From a bacterium (lineage in GTDB: Bacteria; Auribacterota; JABMQX01): a stretch of 11,406 nucleotides of DNA. Positions 1-6,005 of this stretch are shown piece by piece (position 1 is the first letter of the stretch; every line of letters begins with the position of its first letter). The notes beneath the pieces were generated by a model. That model did not search any database, was not told the origin of the DNA, and worked only from the letters and a program-made list of their open reading frames with translations. The stretch covers positions 1 through 11,406 of the forward strand of contig JABMQX010000601.1 of the NCBI GenBank assembly GCA_013203085.1. Reading direction: 5' to 3'. The position numbers and the translations under genes are program-made.

Positions 1-752
1 ATGATGTCGTAATCGAGAATCTCCTCCGGCAACTGGTCTTGAAGCAGCGGATTTTCCTCGGAATCAAAGATTTTCTCGAAGATAGGACTTCTGCGGACGA
101 CGGCGCGGAACGTGTCTTTTTTGGGAAAGAAGGACCAGACCTGATTGGCGATGGACTGGGAAATCTGACCCCAAAACTCATACATGGTCAGCAAAACGCC
201 TTCAACTTTTAGGGAGGGATTAACTGTGTCAATGAGCTGTTTGATGTCGTTGAGAATGTGGGGCATGATACGCAGAGCAAGAGGTTGGCATTGCAGGGGG
301 ATGAGGACAGATTCCGCAAGGAAAAGGGCGAACTGTACAACGGCGGATGAGCCGGGCGGGGAGTCAATCAAGATGTACTGATAGTTCTTCGATACCTCCG
401 AGATGGAAGCGCCGAACGCGGCCATTTTGTCCTGCATGGCAAACAGCGCCTCGTGTTCGTCCCACGGAGAGTCCGGGCTGCCGTAGGGAACAAGGTCAAC
501 GTTAATCAATCGAGTATGGATGATGGCGTCGGCGAAAGAGGCATCGCCGCGAATGGCGTCCACGGCTCCGCCACGAGCTTTTTTCCCTGGGGGGGCAATC
601 GCTGCGCTCAACGCGTTCTGGGGATCGAGGTCTATGAGGAGAACGGTCTGATCGCGGCGCCCGAGGAAATGGGCGAGGCATATCACGGTTGTTGTCTTGC
701 CAACTCCCCCCTTGCGGTTGGCGACGGCGATGATTTTCGCCATGGGAATCAT
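1..752 (-). CDS. ParA/Soj-family ATPase, 3' end outside window
   Basis: This is a deviant Walker-type P-loop ATPase of the ParA/MinD class. Such proteins bind DNA or membrane nonspecifically when ATP-bound and position plasmids, chromosomes or protein complexes. Counting from the ATG at 752, the deviant Walker A RKGGVGKTT lies at residues 13-21 with signature Lys14, Walker A' LIDLDPQ at 39-44, and Walker B ILIDSPPG at 127-134. The later RRSPIFEKIFDSEENP stretch matches the usual C-terminal ParA core. About 250 residues are visible, so most of the family core is present, but the stop lies beyond base 1. The start at 752 overlaps the stop of the upstream gene as ATGA, which implies translational coupling. 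An in-frame ATG at 743 (MAKIIAV) is also possible and fits the family N-terminus better. No ParB-like gene is seen, so an orphan cargo-positioning role (McdA, PpfA or PomZ style) is inferred rather than chromosome segregation. Confidence 0.93.
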   Translation of the reverse strand, partial: MIPMAKIIAVANRKGGVGKTTTVICLAHFLGRRDQTVLLIDLDPQNALSAAIAPPGKKARGGAVDAIRGDASFADAIIHTRLINVDLVPYGSPDSPWDEHEALFAMQDKMAAFGASISEVSKNYQYILIDSPPGSSAVVQFALFLAESVLIPLQCQPLALRIMPHILNDIKQLIDTVNPSLKVEGVLLTMYEFWGQISQSIANQVWSFFPKKDTFRAVVRRSPIFEKIFDSEENPLLQDQLPEEILDYDI

Positions 753-1081
753 GCTCGCTTTTCTATGTACTTTTTGAAGAGCGAGCCAATGGAGCCTTCT
801 TCAATGCGAACTTTCTCCTGCGGAGACATTTTCACGACGCCGGAAAAAAGCTCTCCGATTGACGGCTCCCCAGGCTCCTCCTTTCCCACCAGTGAAGGAT
901 GCTTTGAACCACCCCGAAGGTGTGGTTTGACCTCGCGGTCCGGCCTTGATTCTAACGTGTGTGCTTTTTTCTCGGGCGACGCCGACTGCTTTCTCGAAGA
1001 TTGAGCGATGTCCTCGAGCATCTTCGCGGCTTCGACGGTCTCATCGTACGGTTCATTCTCTCGTTGTCCATCAACATCCAT
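749..1081 (-). CDS. Small hypothetical protein coupled to ParA, with duplicated SIG-x-LF motif
   Basis: I do not recognise a family for this 110-residue protein. It starts with a short acidic helical segment (about residues 10-27). A long polar, Lys/Glu/Ser/Pro-rich and probably disordered middle follows (28-72). The C-terminus carries two similar motifs, EPSIGELF at 72-79 and EGSIGSLF at 95-102, and ends in a basic helix, KKYIEKRA. It has no signal peptide or membrane segment. The ATG at 1081 was chosen over the in-frame TTG at 1105 because AGGTGG sits five bases before the ATG, while the TTG has no Shine-Dalgarno. Its TGA overlaps the ATG of the ParA gene. Small, mostly disordered proteins encoded beside orphan ParA ATPases often act as ATPase-stimulating adaptors to a cargo, and that role is inferred here. 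It could instead be an unrelated short protein; only the position and motif support the idea. Confidence 0.72.
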   Translation of the reverse strand: MDVDGQRENEPYDETVEAAKMLEDIAQSSRKQSASPEKKAHTLESRPDREVKPHLRGGSKHPSLVGKEEPGEPSIGELFSGVVKMSPQEKVRIEEGSIGSLFKKYIEKRA

Positions 1082-1086
1082 TTCTT

Positions 1087-1092
1087 CCACCT
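1087..1092 (-). promoter_or_regulatory. Shine-Dalgarno that decides the start of the small ParA-coupled gene
   Basis: AGGTGG on the minus strand lies five bases upstream of the ATG at 1081. The only other in-frame start, TTG at 1105, is preceded by a pyrimidine-containing stretch with no purine-rich match. The shorter 110-residue product is therefore preferred over 118 residues. Confidence 0.6.
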
Positions 1093-1220
1093 GCTCCAGT
1101 TTCAAATCGGATAGTCGCTGATTGAAGGGCGCCGAAAGGAAAGAAAATCATACAAAGGTTGACACGGGAGATTGCCACTCTCTGCAAGCATGGGCCCCGG
1201 ACGCTTTCCGCTTCTCCGGA

Positions 1221-1877
1221 TCATTTTTTCCCCTGGTACTCCTTCGCTCCGATGGCGGCGACAATCTCGTCAAAACTTCTTCCTTTCGAAAGCCATTTCC
1301 TGACGGACGCAGTCAGGGCGGAATCCCCGACGACAAAGGTGCACTTTTCCGCCCTGAGAGCGGCGCATTGAAGCTCGATGCAGCTCAGCTCGACTCCCGT
1401 CAGGTCGCTGAAAAAACCGGAGAAGAATCCAGCCATCAACGAGCAAGTCATGGCCTCGCGTTCCCCCAGCATTTCCGCATATGCGGAGGAAGACAGGTCA
1501 ATGAAAATGAGCTCGTATTTGTCGTAAATGTCGAATCGTCCCCACCCATGTCGAACGAGGTAGTCATTGAACTCCTGCTTGAAGTCGCTCAGGCCCATGT
1601 TCCGTGTGTGGTAGAGGCTTTTCTGAGCGGCGGACACCTTTTTGGCGAACTCGGCGAAGGCCCCTCCACCCCAGATGCGTCCGGCGGCGTAGAGGGCTTC
1701 ATCGAATTCGCCCGCCAACCTGTCTGACAGAGAATCGGTGAGAGCTCTCCAAAGCTCTCCGGTCATGACAACCGCCCTTCTGTCATCGGCGGTTCGGAGT
1801 TCACCGGTGGTCTCGTCGCGTCTAAGGAATCCTGCCATCTCGATTTCTTGGGTGTCCTTCACCTCAGGTTCGGCCAT
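1221..1877 (-). CDS. V4R-domain protein
   Basis: This 218-residue soluble protein carries a V4R (4-vinyl reductase-like) domain in its C-terminal half. V4R is a small-molecule or metal-binding domain found in sensory and regulatory proteins and related to the BchJ and XylR ligand-binding regions. The diagnostic block runs from about residue 144 to 184: an MTCSLMAGFFSGFF segment, then GVELSCIELQC, then KCTFVVG. The cysteines at 166, 171 and 179 match the usual late V4R cysteine positions. The N-terminal half (about 35-125) is mixed alpha/beta and I do not recognise it. No DNA-binding or enzymatic output is present. The ATG at 1877 has a strong AAGGAG seven bases upstream and overlaps the end of the HAMP gene, so the two are probably translated together. 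Its role is inferred as a cytoplasmic ligand sensor feeding the neighbouring GTPase/Roadblock set. The domain call is fairly firm; the ligand is unknown. Confidence 0.85.
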   Translation of the reverse strand: MAEPEVKDTQEIEMAGFLRRDETTGELRTADDRRAVVMTGELWRALTDSLSDRLAGEFDEALYAAGRIWGGGAFAEFAKKVSAAQKSLYHTRNMGLSDFKQEFNDYLVRHGWGRFDIYDKYELIFIDLSSSAYAEMLGEREAMTCSLMAGFFSGFFSDLTGVELSCIELQCAALRAEKCTFVVGDSALTASVRKWLSKGRSFDEIVAAIGAKEYQGKK

Positions 1878-2695
1878 CTCCCCTCTCCTTTTGCCATCTC
1901 TTCTTGTTCCGGTGGCTTCTGCTCCGCCTGTTGTTCGCTGGTCTGCTCTCTACTGTTCAGTCGTCTCAGGGCATAGAGCGTGCTTTCTTTCAGTCTCTCG
2001 AGAGATCGATACACTTTTCCAATTTCGCCCCCGCATTTCAAGTTTAATCTCACGCTCATATCGCCGAGGCTCAATCGTTCCGCCCGGGTGGAAAGGTCAA
2101 CGAGCGGGTGAGTCAACCAGGTCAGGAACGCGAAACCACCGACCAGGGCCCCCGCTAAGACAACGAGGGCAAAGGCGCCGCGGTTCCAAAGGAAGTTGCG
2201 TGTCTTAGCGTCGGTGAGTGACTTCGCGAAGCCGACGTGCACCAGCAAAGGGGGCACGGTCTGCGTAACGTCTGTAATGTCAACGTAGGTTTCCCGACGC
2301 ATCTTGATGAAGTCCACGTCCTTCTCGGTGGTACCAACTTTTGCGAGGCGCTCTCCGAGGGAATCAATCTCGTCGCTTCTGCCATAGGAGTGGATTTCGC
2401 CATGTCTGTCAACAAAAATGACATAGGAGAGGTCCGGAAATTCCTTCATGATTTTGGCGAACTTCAGGTTCAGCAGGTGGTCAGAGGGGGACATAAAGTA
2501 GTCCTCGCAGAGTTTCCTGAGCTCTCTGGCGGCGGGACGCAACTTGTCAACCTCGCTGTCGAGGACCAGCGAGCCCATCCTAGCCCCCATGGCCAAAAAG
2601 ACAAGCACCGTCACGGCGCTCAAAAAGAGGCTCCATCCGGCGAAAAGCTGCCATCTCAGGCGAGACCTTAGACGCGAATCAGCGCTGTTTTTCAC
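1859..2695 (-). CDS. Membrane receptor with extracytoplasmic sensor and HAMP domain, no output domain
   Basis: This is a 278-residue inner-membrane protein. TM1 is at about residues 16-38. A periplasmic domain of about 130 residues (39-170) contains YVIFVDRHGEIHSYG and LVHVGFAKS, which look like the strand pairs of a PAS/Cache-type sensor. TM2 is at about 173-194. A HAMP domain follows (about 195-247), with the HAMP proline P197, the SLGDMSVRL turn and the conserved GEIG at 223-226. After HAMP there is only a Glu/Gln-rich tail, with no kinase, cyclase or methyl-accepting region. The start is a GTG at 2695 with AAGGTGG just upstream. It overlaps the previous gene by 17 bases, and its end overlaps the V4R gene. 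Receptors ending in HAMP must signal by direct contact, so the V4R, Roadblock or small IGP-motif proteins beside it are candidate partners (inference). Confidence 0.88.
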   Translation of the reverse strand: MKNSADSRLRSRLRWQLFAGWSLFLSAVTVLVFLAMGARMGSLVLDSEVDKLRPAARELRKLCEDYFMSPSDHLLNLKFAKIMKEFPDLSYVIFVDRHGEIHSYGRSDEIDSLGERLAKVGTTEKDVDFIKMRRETYVDITDVTQTVPPLLVHVGFAKSLTDAKTRNFLWNRGAFALVVLAGALVGGFAFLTWLTHPLVDLSTRAERLSLGDMSVRLNLKCGGEIGKVYRSLERLKESTLYALRRLNSREQTSEQQAEQKPPEQEEMAKGEGRWPNLR

Positions 2696-3023
2696 GCTCC
2701 ACCTTCTTCAACCGCCCAGTCCGCCGGGCGCCCCCGCCCGGAAGTCCCGACGTCACCCCGGCGCCGCTCTCCTCAAGGGCCAAGGGCTGGTGTGAAGTTT
2801 CTTGAAGAATCTCCAAACCGGCTCGCTGAAATTCCACCTTGCTCTGATTGTTCTGTATCTCGAAGCTGACCTCCTCGACCAGTTCGGCCAACTTGTCTTC
2901 GGGAAAATCGTCTATGCTCTTGCCGAATTCGGCGGCCTTGTCCCTCATAACGACAGGCGCAAGGGGACCTATGAAAAGAGTGAGTTCTTGTTCAATTCGC
3001 CCGATTATGTCTTCTCGTGTCAT
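2679..3023 (-). CDS. Small helical protein with IGP-type motif (DUF8082-like)
   Basis: This is a 114-residue cytoplasmic protein. The first 70 residues form a compact predicted helical domain: an IIGRIEQELTLFIGPLAPVV segment, then RDKAAEFG, a Leu-rich KLAELVEEVSFEI helix and a final FQRAGLEIL. The L-x-x-x-IGP-x-A pattern resembles a short helical domain I know as a C-terminal appendage on bacterial kinases, receivers and DUF4388 proteins (DUF8082-like), here as a separate gene. The C-terminal 40 residues are Gly/Pro-rich then basic and probably disordered. It starts at an ATG at 3023, 19 bases after the preceding gene, with no strong Shine-Dalgarno, and overlaps the GTG of the HAMP gene. It may be a small adaptor between the receptor and the Roadblock/MglA proteins, but this is inferred from position only. 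The domain name is tentative. Confidence 0.75.
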   Translation of the reverse strand: MTREDIIGRIEQELTLFIGPLAPVVMRDKAAEFGKSIDDFPEDKLAELVEEVSFEIQNNQSKVEFQRAGLEILQETSHQPLALEESGAGVTSGLPGGGARRTGRLKKVEREKQR

Positions 3024-3042
3024 GGCAAAGTGCGATGTCCAA

Positions 3043-3540
3043 CTATTTCTGTTTGAGAGCCGCGAGGTGTTTGGACAGCTCGCTGCCGAGGTCTTGCTCG
3101 CTCAGGAGGCTGCAATCCGGGGCAGCGGTAGGGACGAAATAACCCTTAAACCGTTTGTCTCTCTTGAGTTCCTCTTTGATGACGTTGATTGTCATCCGGG
3201 CGATGGACGGGTTTGCGTCTTCGCCGCATAGAGCCAAGAGATATGAGCTGCCGAAATCCCACACCATAAGCAGACCGCCTTCAAAGCGAAAATCAAAAAC
3301 TCTTTCGTTTCCATCAGGGGGCGATAAGAGGCTGAGGATCTGTCTTTCCTGAGCGATGTCCCTGGCGCAGGCGATCGCCATATCATCTTTCAGATTGGAA
3401 CCGGGCTTTCTGGCGAGGATCGTGCCACGGGAATCCGCAAAGAGATAGTCCTGAACGCCCCTTATCCGCCCGACGGCGAGCAGCGATTCGAGAAGGCTTC
3501 GCCGGTTCTTGGGGGCTACCGTTTTGAGGTTCAGCGCCAT
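3043..3540 (-). CDS. Divergent Roadblock/LC7-like protein
   Basis: This 165-residue protein has no signal peptide or membrane helix. Residues 15-130 show the order of elements of a Roadblock/LC7 fold: an initial helix (RRSLLESLLAVGRIRGV), a hairpin (DYLFADSRGTILAR), a long helix (DDMAIACARDIAQERQILSLL), strands around VFDFRFEGGLLMVWDFGSSYLLAL, and a closing helix (SIARMTINVIKEELK). The strand reading VWDFGSSYLLALCG replaces the common L-x-x-V-x-x-x-x-x-L-x-L strand. The C-terminal 35 residues are a flexible tail. Such domains dimerise and act as regulators or platforms for small GTPases. With the gene at 5007-5360 and the one at 3562-4260 it makes three Roadblock-type products beside one MglA. 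It lies between the DUF4388 gene and the small IGP-motif gene, with a 21-base upstream gap and a poor Shine-Dalgarno. The fold call is by pattern only. Confidence 0.78.
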   Translation of the reverse strand: MALNLKTVAPKNRRSLLESLLAVGRIRGVQDYLFADSRGTILARKPGSNLKDDMAIACARDIAQERQILSLLSPPDGNERVFDFRFEGGLLMVWDFGSSYLLALCGEDANPSIARMTINVIKEELKRDKRFKGYFVPTAAPDCSLLSEQDLGSELSKHLAALKQK

Positions 3541-3561
3541 TGTGCAGTACCCGGTTTCATC

Positions 3562-4260
3562 TCACGGCAAGGTCTCGACGTCTTGCCGAGCTTGCTTCAG
3601 TTCGCAATACTTGAGTTTTCTTCGGACGTTATCCATGAGCGCATAAAGCCGCTCGGACACGGCGGATTTCTTCGCGACGATAGCCGCGAGGAACCCCCCG
3701 CAATCCGTGAAGAAAGTCAGACTTTTCTGGGTCAGCAGAGTCGAGGAGGTCATCTCACCCAGACCCATTCGGGAGGAGGCCTCTCGTCCTTTCCACGCGA
3801 GGAGGATTGCGGCTGCGGCGAGTTTCTCGCCGTCGTCGGCTCCGTTAGTAGCCAGCACTTCTCCTTTCTTGGAGACGATGACGTAGCATTCGACCTCCGG
3901 CGTTTCATCCAACTCATTGCCGATAGATTCGGCAATCTTGTTTTTCCCCTTTTCGGCCTCGTCAATGACCCTCATCCCTTCCAGGAGAAGACCTTCCCAG
4001 GAGGTGAAGATTGTCCTTTCCGGAACCGTCGTCATCGGTGTGACGCGGAATTCTCCTTCGACAAGACTCAATATCCGGTAGAGCGCTTCCTCCCCTCTTT
4101 CTCCGGAATAGGTCGCCTCCACAATCTCCCCTTTGTCGAAGTATATTCTCGCCGGCGCCTTAGGAGTGCTTATCGTCAGTTGAGCAGTGTTTTTCTCGAC
4201 GCAATTGAGCTGAACAATCGTCGCAATGTTAAGGTCTTTGAGGTCACCGACCAGTGCCAT
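3562..4260 (-). CDS. DUF4388 plus Roadblock/LC7 regulatory protein
   Basis: This is a 232-residue cytoplasmic protein with two domains. Residues 1-105 are DUF4388 (PATAN-type). The entry MALVGDLKDLNIATIVQL, the strand ARIYFDKGEIVEATY and GEEALYRILSLVEGEFRV are typical of this family, which is common in gliding and pilus-motility regulators of Myxococcota and cyanobacteria. Residues 122-217 are a Roadblock/LC7-like domain: CYVIVSKKGEVLATNG, a helix around EKLAAAAILLAWKG, then SLTFFTDCGGFLAAIVAKK and a final helix. The start at 4260 has AGGTGAG just upstream. It follows MglA by 81 bases, the only sizeable gap in this part of the run, which contains a small hairpin. As a DUF4388 and Roadblock fusion it is a candidate effector or regulator of the neighbouring GTPase (inference). 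The domain calls are good; the partner is not proven. Confidence 0.9.
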   Translation of the reverse strand: MALVGDLKDLNIATIVQLNCVEKNTAQLTISTPKAPARIYFDKGEIVEATYSGERGEEALYRILSLVEGEFRVTPMTTVPERTIFTSWEGLLLEGMRVIDEAEKGKNKIAESIGNELDETPEVECYVIVSKKGEVLATNGADDGEKLAAAAILLAWKGREASSRMGLGEMTSSTLLTQKSLTFFTDCGGFLAAIVAKKSAVSERLYALMDNVRRKLKYCELKQARQDVETLP

Positions 4261-4270
4261 CTCTCACCTG

Positions 4271-4288
4271 TCAGAGTTTCGCCTCTGA
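4271..4288 (-). other. Hairpin just upstream of the DUF4388 gene ribosome site
   Basis: TCAGAG and CTCTGA form a perfect 6-base-pair stem with a 6-base loop, starting about three bases 5' of the AGGTGAG Shine-Dalgarno on the transcript. It has no U tract, so it is not a terminator. It could affect translation or mRNA processing, or be chance. Confidence 0.35.
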
Positions 4289-4341
4289 ATCCTCGTAATC
4301 GCCCGCTCCGGGGCAGCGGCTTCCCGAAATCAGGCATTGTC

Positions 4342-4950
4342 TCACGAGGCTTTTGTTTTCATCTCCTGAGTTAGTTTATGGAGGACCAGCTTAGCGATTC
4401 GATTGAGGGTATCGAAAACAGCCGTGCCCCCGATAGCCACTGCCTCGAATGTCGCCACCCGAACGGGTCTTCGGTTCAAGGTATAATCGAGGTAATCCAC
4501 AGGGCCTTTGTTCTCAAGGTCCCTCTTGTTGAACTGGAGCACATACGGAATATCGCCCAAAGAGTAATCGTACTCCGCGAGGTTCTCCTCGAGGTTTCGG
4601 AAGCTCTCGACGTTTTCTCTCATCTTTTCCCATTGGGAGTCGGCGACAAAAACGATGCCGTCCACGCCTCGGAGAACGAGCTTTCTGGTGGCGTTGTAAT
4701 GAACCTGTCCGGGGACGGTGTAAAGTTGGAACTTCGTGGCAAACCCTCCAATCTTGATCGCGTCTATCGGGAGAAAGTCAAAAAACAGTGTGCGGTCTGT
4801 TTCCGTCGCCAGCGAGACCAGGTTACCTTTGTTCCCCGACGCAGTGTTCCGGTGGATGTACTGAAGGTTGGTGGTCTTACCGGAAAGACCGCACCCGTAG
4901 TAAACGATTTTGAAGAAGATTTCTTTAGAGGCGTAGTTAATCGTGGACAT
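4342..4950 (-). CDS. mglA: MglA-like Ras-family GTPase
   Basis: This 202-residue small GTPase matches Myxococcus xanthus MglA along its length, as I recall that sequence. MglA-GTP gathers at the leading cell pole and directs type IV pili and gliding machinery. The start motif MSTINYASKEI is followed by the P-loop GCGLSGKTT at 19-27. ETDRTLFFDFLP lies at 50-61 with the arginine at position 53, TVPGQ at 78-82 in place of the Ras DTAGQ motif with catalytic Gln82, and NKRD at 141-144. Arg53 and Gln82 fall at the same numbers as in M. xanthus. The ATG at 4950 was chosen over an in-frame start at 5037 because family homology begins there and GGAAGAG precedes it. The longer start would overlap the upstream Roadblock gene. 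The P-loop differs from GPGLCGKTT at two positions. The Roadblock gene directly upstream probably encodes its regulator, in the order mglB-mglA. Confidence 0.96.
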   Translation of the reverse strand: MSTINYASKEIFFKIVYYGCGLSGKTTNLQYIHRNTASGNKGNLVSLATETDRTLFFDFLPIDAIKIGGFATKFQLYTVPGQVHYNATRKLVLRGVDGIVFVADSQWEKMRENVESFRNLEENLAEYDYSLGDIPYVLQFNKRDLENKGPVDYLDYTLNRRPVRVATFEAVAIGGTAVFDTLNRIAKLVLHKLTQEMKTKAS

Positions 4951-5006
4951 CCTTTTACTCTCTTCCTTGCGATGAACTCCGGCGAGCTTCGATTCTGTTT
5001 CCCACT

Positions 5007-5360
5007 TCAAAGTCTCTGGTTGATTTCGGGCAAGCACTTTTTGACGGCGTACTGAACCCAGGCCATACTGGCCTCGCTGGCCACGGCAGTCAACAACAGC
5101 GTCTCGGAATTGAGGCAGTCAACGACCAGCAAGCCGTTGTGGTACTTGACTACGATCTGCTTTGTCCCGCCGTTGCTTAATTCCTCTCCGAGACCGTCGG
5201 CGGCGAAGATCAGTTGGGCCGCCCGAGCCGCCGCAAGCTCTTCCGATTCCCCCGCCGAGGATGAATTCCCGATGATGAAGCCGTCTCGGGAGACAATCGC
5301 CGCAAATCGTATGGCGGGACCGTCTGCGATCTGGTCGAGGATTTCGCCAAGCTGTTTCAT
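5007..5360 (-). CDS. Roadblock/LC7 protein, candidate MglB-type partner
   Basis: This 117-residue protein is a single Roadblock/LC7 domain: an N-terminal helix (KQLGEILDQIAD), the hairpin AIRFAAIVSRDGFIIGNS, a central alanine-rich helix (ELAAARAAQLIFAADGLGEEL), then TKQIVVKYHNGLLVVDCL, TLLLTAVASEAS and a closing helix. Dimeric proteins of this fold are GTPase-activating or scaffold partners of MglA-class GTPases; MglB in M. xanthus is the example. It starts at the ATG at 5360 with AAAGGA about nine bases away and ends 57 bases before the mglA start, matching the usual mglB-mglA order. It is shorter than M. xanthus MglB (159 residues, as I recall), and the sequence alone does not show GAP activity. 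Function as MglB is inferred from gene order. Confidence 0.9.
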   Translation of the reverse strand: MKQLGEILDQIADGPAIRFAAIVSRDGFIIGNSSSAGESEELAAARAAQLIFAADGLGEELSNGGTKQIVVKYHNGLLVVDCLNSETLLLTAVASEASMAWVQYAVKKCLPEINQRL

Positions 5361-5407
5361 AACTCACACAATCCTTTTCTCATTCTCATTTCAAAACTGG
5401 GTGGCCT

Positions 5408-5421
5408 TGCCGAAAGCGGCA
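5408..5421 (-). other. Short hairpin between receiver gene and Roadblock gene
   Basis: TGCCG and CGGCA flank a CTTT loop in the 70-base spacer after the receiver gene stop. The stem is five pairs with no adjacent U tract, so it is a weak candidate for an mRNA structure and not a convincing terminator. Confidence 0.25.
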
Positions 5422-5430
5422 GCACATACT

Positions 5431-5850
5431 TCATGCCGTTCGTGAATGCTTTTCGGACTCCTCCAGAGCACGAAGCACAAGGTCTCGCATCTTGTCATAG
5501 ACGAACGGCTTTTCGATATAGGCAAAGGCCCCCATTTGGCTCGCGCGGTTTTTGATCTCCGGTGAGCCGTACGCAGTCATGAGAATGATCTTGGTCTCGG
5601 GCCACTTCTTTCGGGTTTGCCGAAGGAGAGAAAGCCCGTCCATCCGTGGCAAAACGATGTCGGAAATGAGCACGTCGAAAGGCTTCTCCTCCATTCTGGC
5701 CATCGCCGTCTCAGCATCCTGCGAGGTGAGCACTTCGTAGTCTTCCGCCTCAGACATCAGACTGTGAGCCAGAAAGAACGCAAGCGTCGCCTCATCCTCG
5801 ACGATGAGAATACGCCTTACACCTAGCTGGCTTTTTCTTTTTTCAGTCAT
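5431..5850 (-). CDS. Receiver-only response regulator
   Basis: This is a 139-residue CheY-like receiver domain with no output domain. The conserved acidic pocket is VEDE at 17-20. The phosphoacceptor is Asp64 in ISDIVLP, the switch Thr is 92 in MTAYG, and the catalytic Lys is 114 in IEKPF. After residue 130 only a short basic tail remains. It starts at the ATG at 5850 with AAAAGGTG upstream and is the first gene of the mgl-containing run, 155 bases after the NtrC-type gene. A receiver lacking an output is expected to work by protein contact. In M. xanthus the response regulator RomR, with RomX, controls MglA nucleotide exchange, so a RomR-like link to the MglA encoded next door is a reasonable guess. 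No cognate histidine kinase is in the window. Confidence 0.93.
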   Translation of the reverse strand: MTEKRKSQLGVRRILIVEDEATLAFFLAHSLMSEAEDYEVLTSQDAETAMARMEEKPFDVLISDIVLPRMDGLSLLRQTRKKWPETKIILMTAYGSPEIKNRASQMGAFAYIEKPFVYDKMRDLVLRALEESEKHSRTA

Positions 5851-5882
5851 CTGTGATACACCTTTTGCTGCGGAACGTCTCC

Positions 5883-5895
5883 CGCGAAAATCGCG
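5883..5895 (-). promoter_or_regulatory. Perfect short inverted repeat overlapping a weak promoter-like site
   Basis: CGCGA-AAA-TCGCG reads as a perfect palindrome 33 bases upstream of the receiver gene start. On the minus strand TTGAAA (5910-5915) and GATTTT (5887-5892, inside the palindrome) are 17 bases apart, a weak sigma-70-like match (5 of 6 and 3 of 6). It lies in the 155-base gap that would hold a promoter for the mgl-containing run. It could be an operator or chance. Confidence 0.25.
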
Positions 5896-6005
5896 TGTCG
5901 AGTTTCGCTTTTCAACGTTTTCCTTGACCTGGCTCGCACACTTTATCGTGCCGATTGCGAACGATGTGCAGAGTTTGCCGTTGTTCCCGGAGGGTAGGCT
6001 GCGTT

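Noticed and set aside
1082..1105. TTG start that would extend the small ParA-coupled protein by eight residues
   Set aside because: There is no Shine-Dalgarno before it, while AGGTGG precedes the ATG at 1081.
1106..1220. Terminator or promoter between the V4R gene and the small ParA-coupled gene
   Set aside because: Only a five-pair stem with a long loop and no U tract was seen. A TATGAT on the minus strand has no suitably spaced -35 match.
4951..5037. Upstream in-frame start for MglA adding 29 residues
   Set aside because: MglA homology starts at MSTINYASKEI. The added segment has no match and would overlap the upstream Roadblock gene.
5930..5960. Possible -24/-12 sigma-54 promoter (GGCACG on the minus strand)
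   Set aside because: After the GG, the GC of a -12 element is not at the required ten-base spacing.
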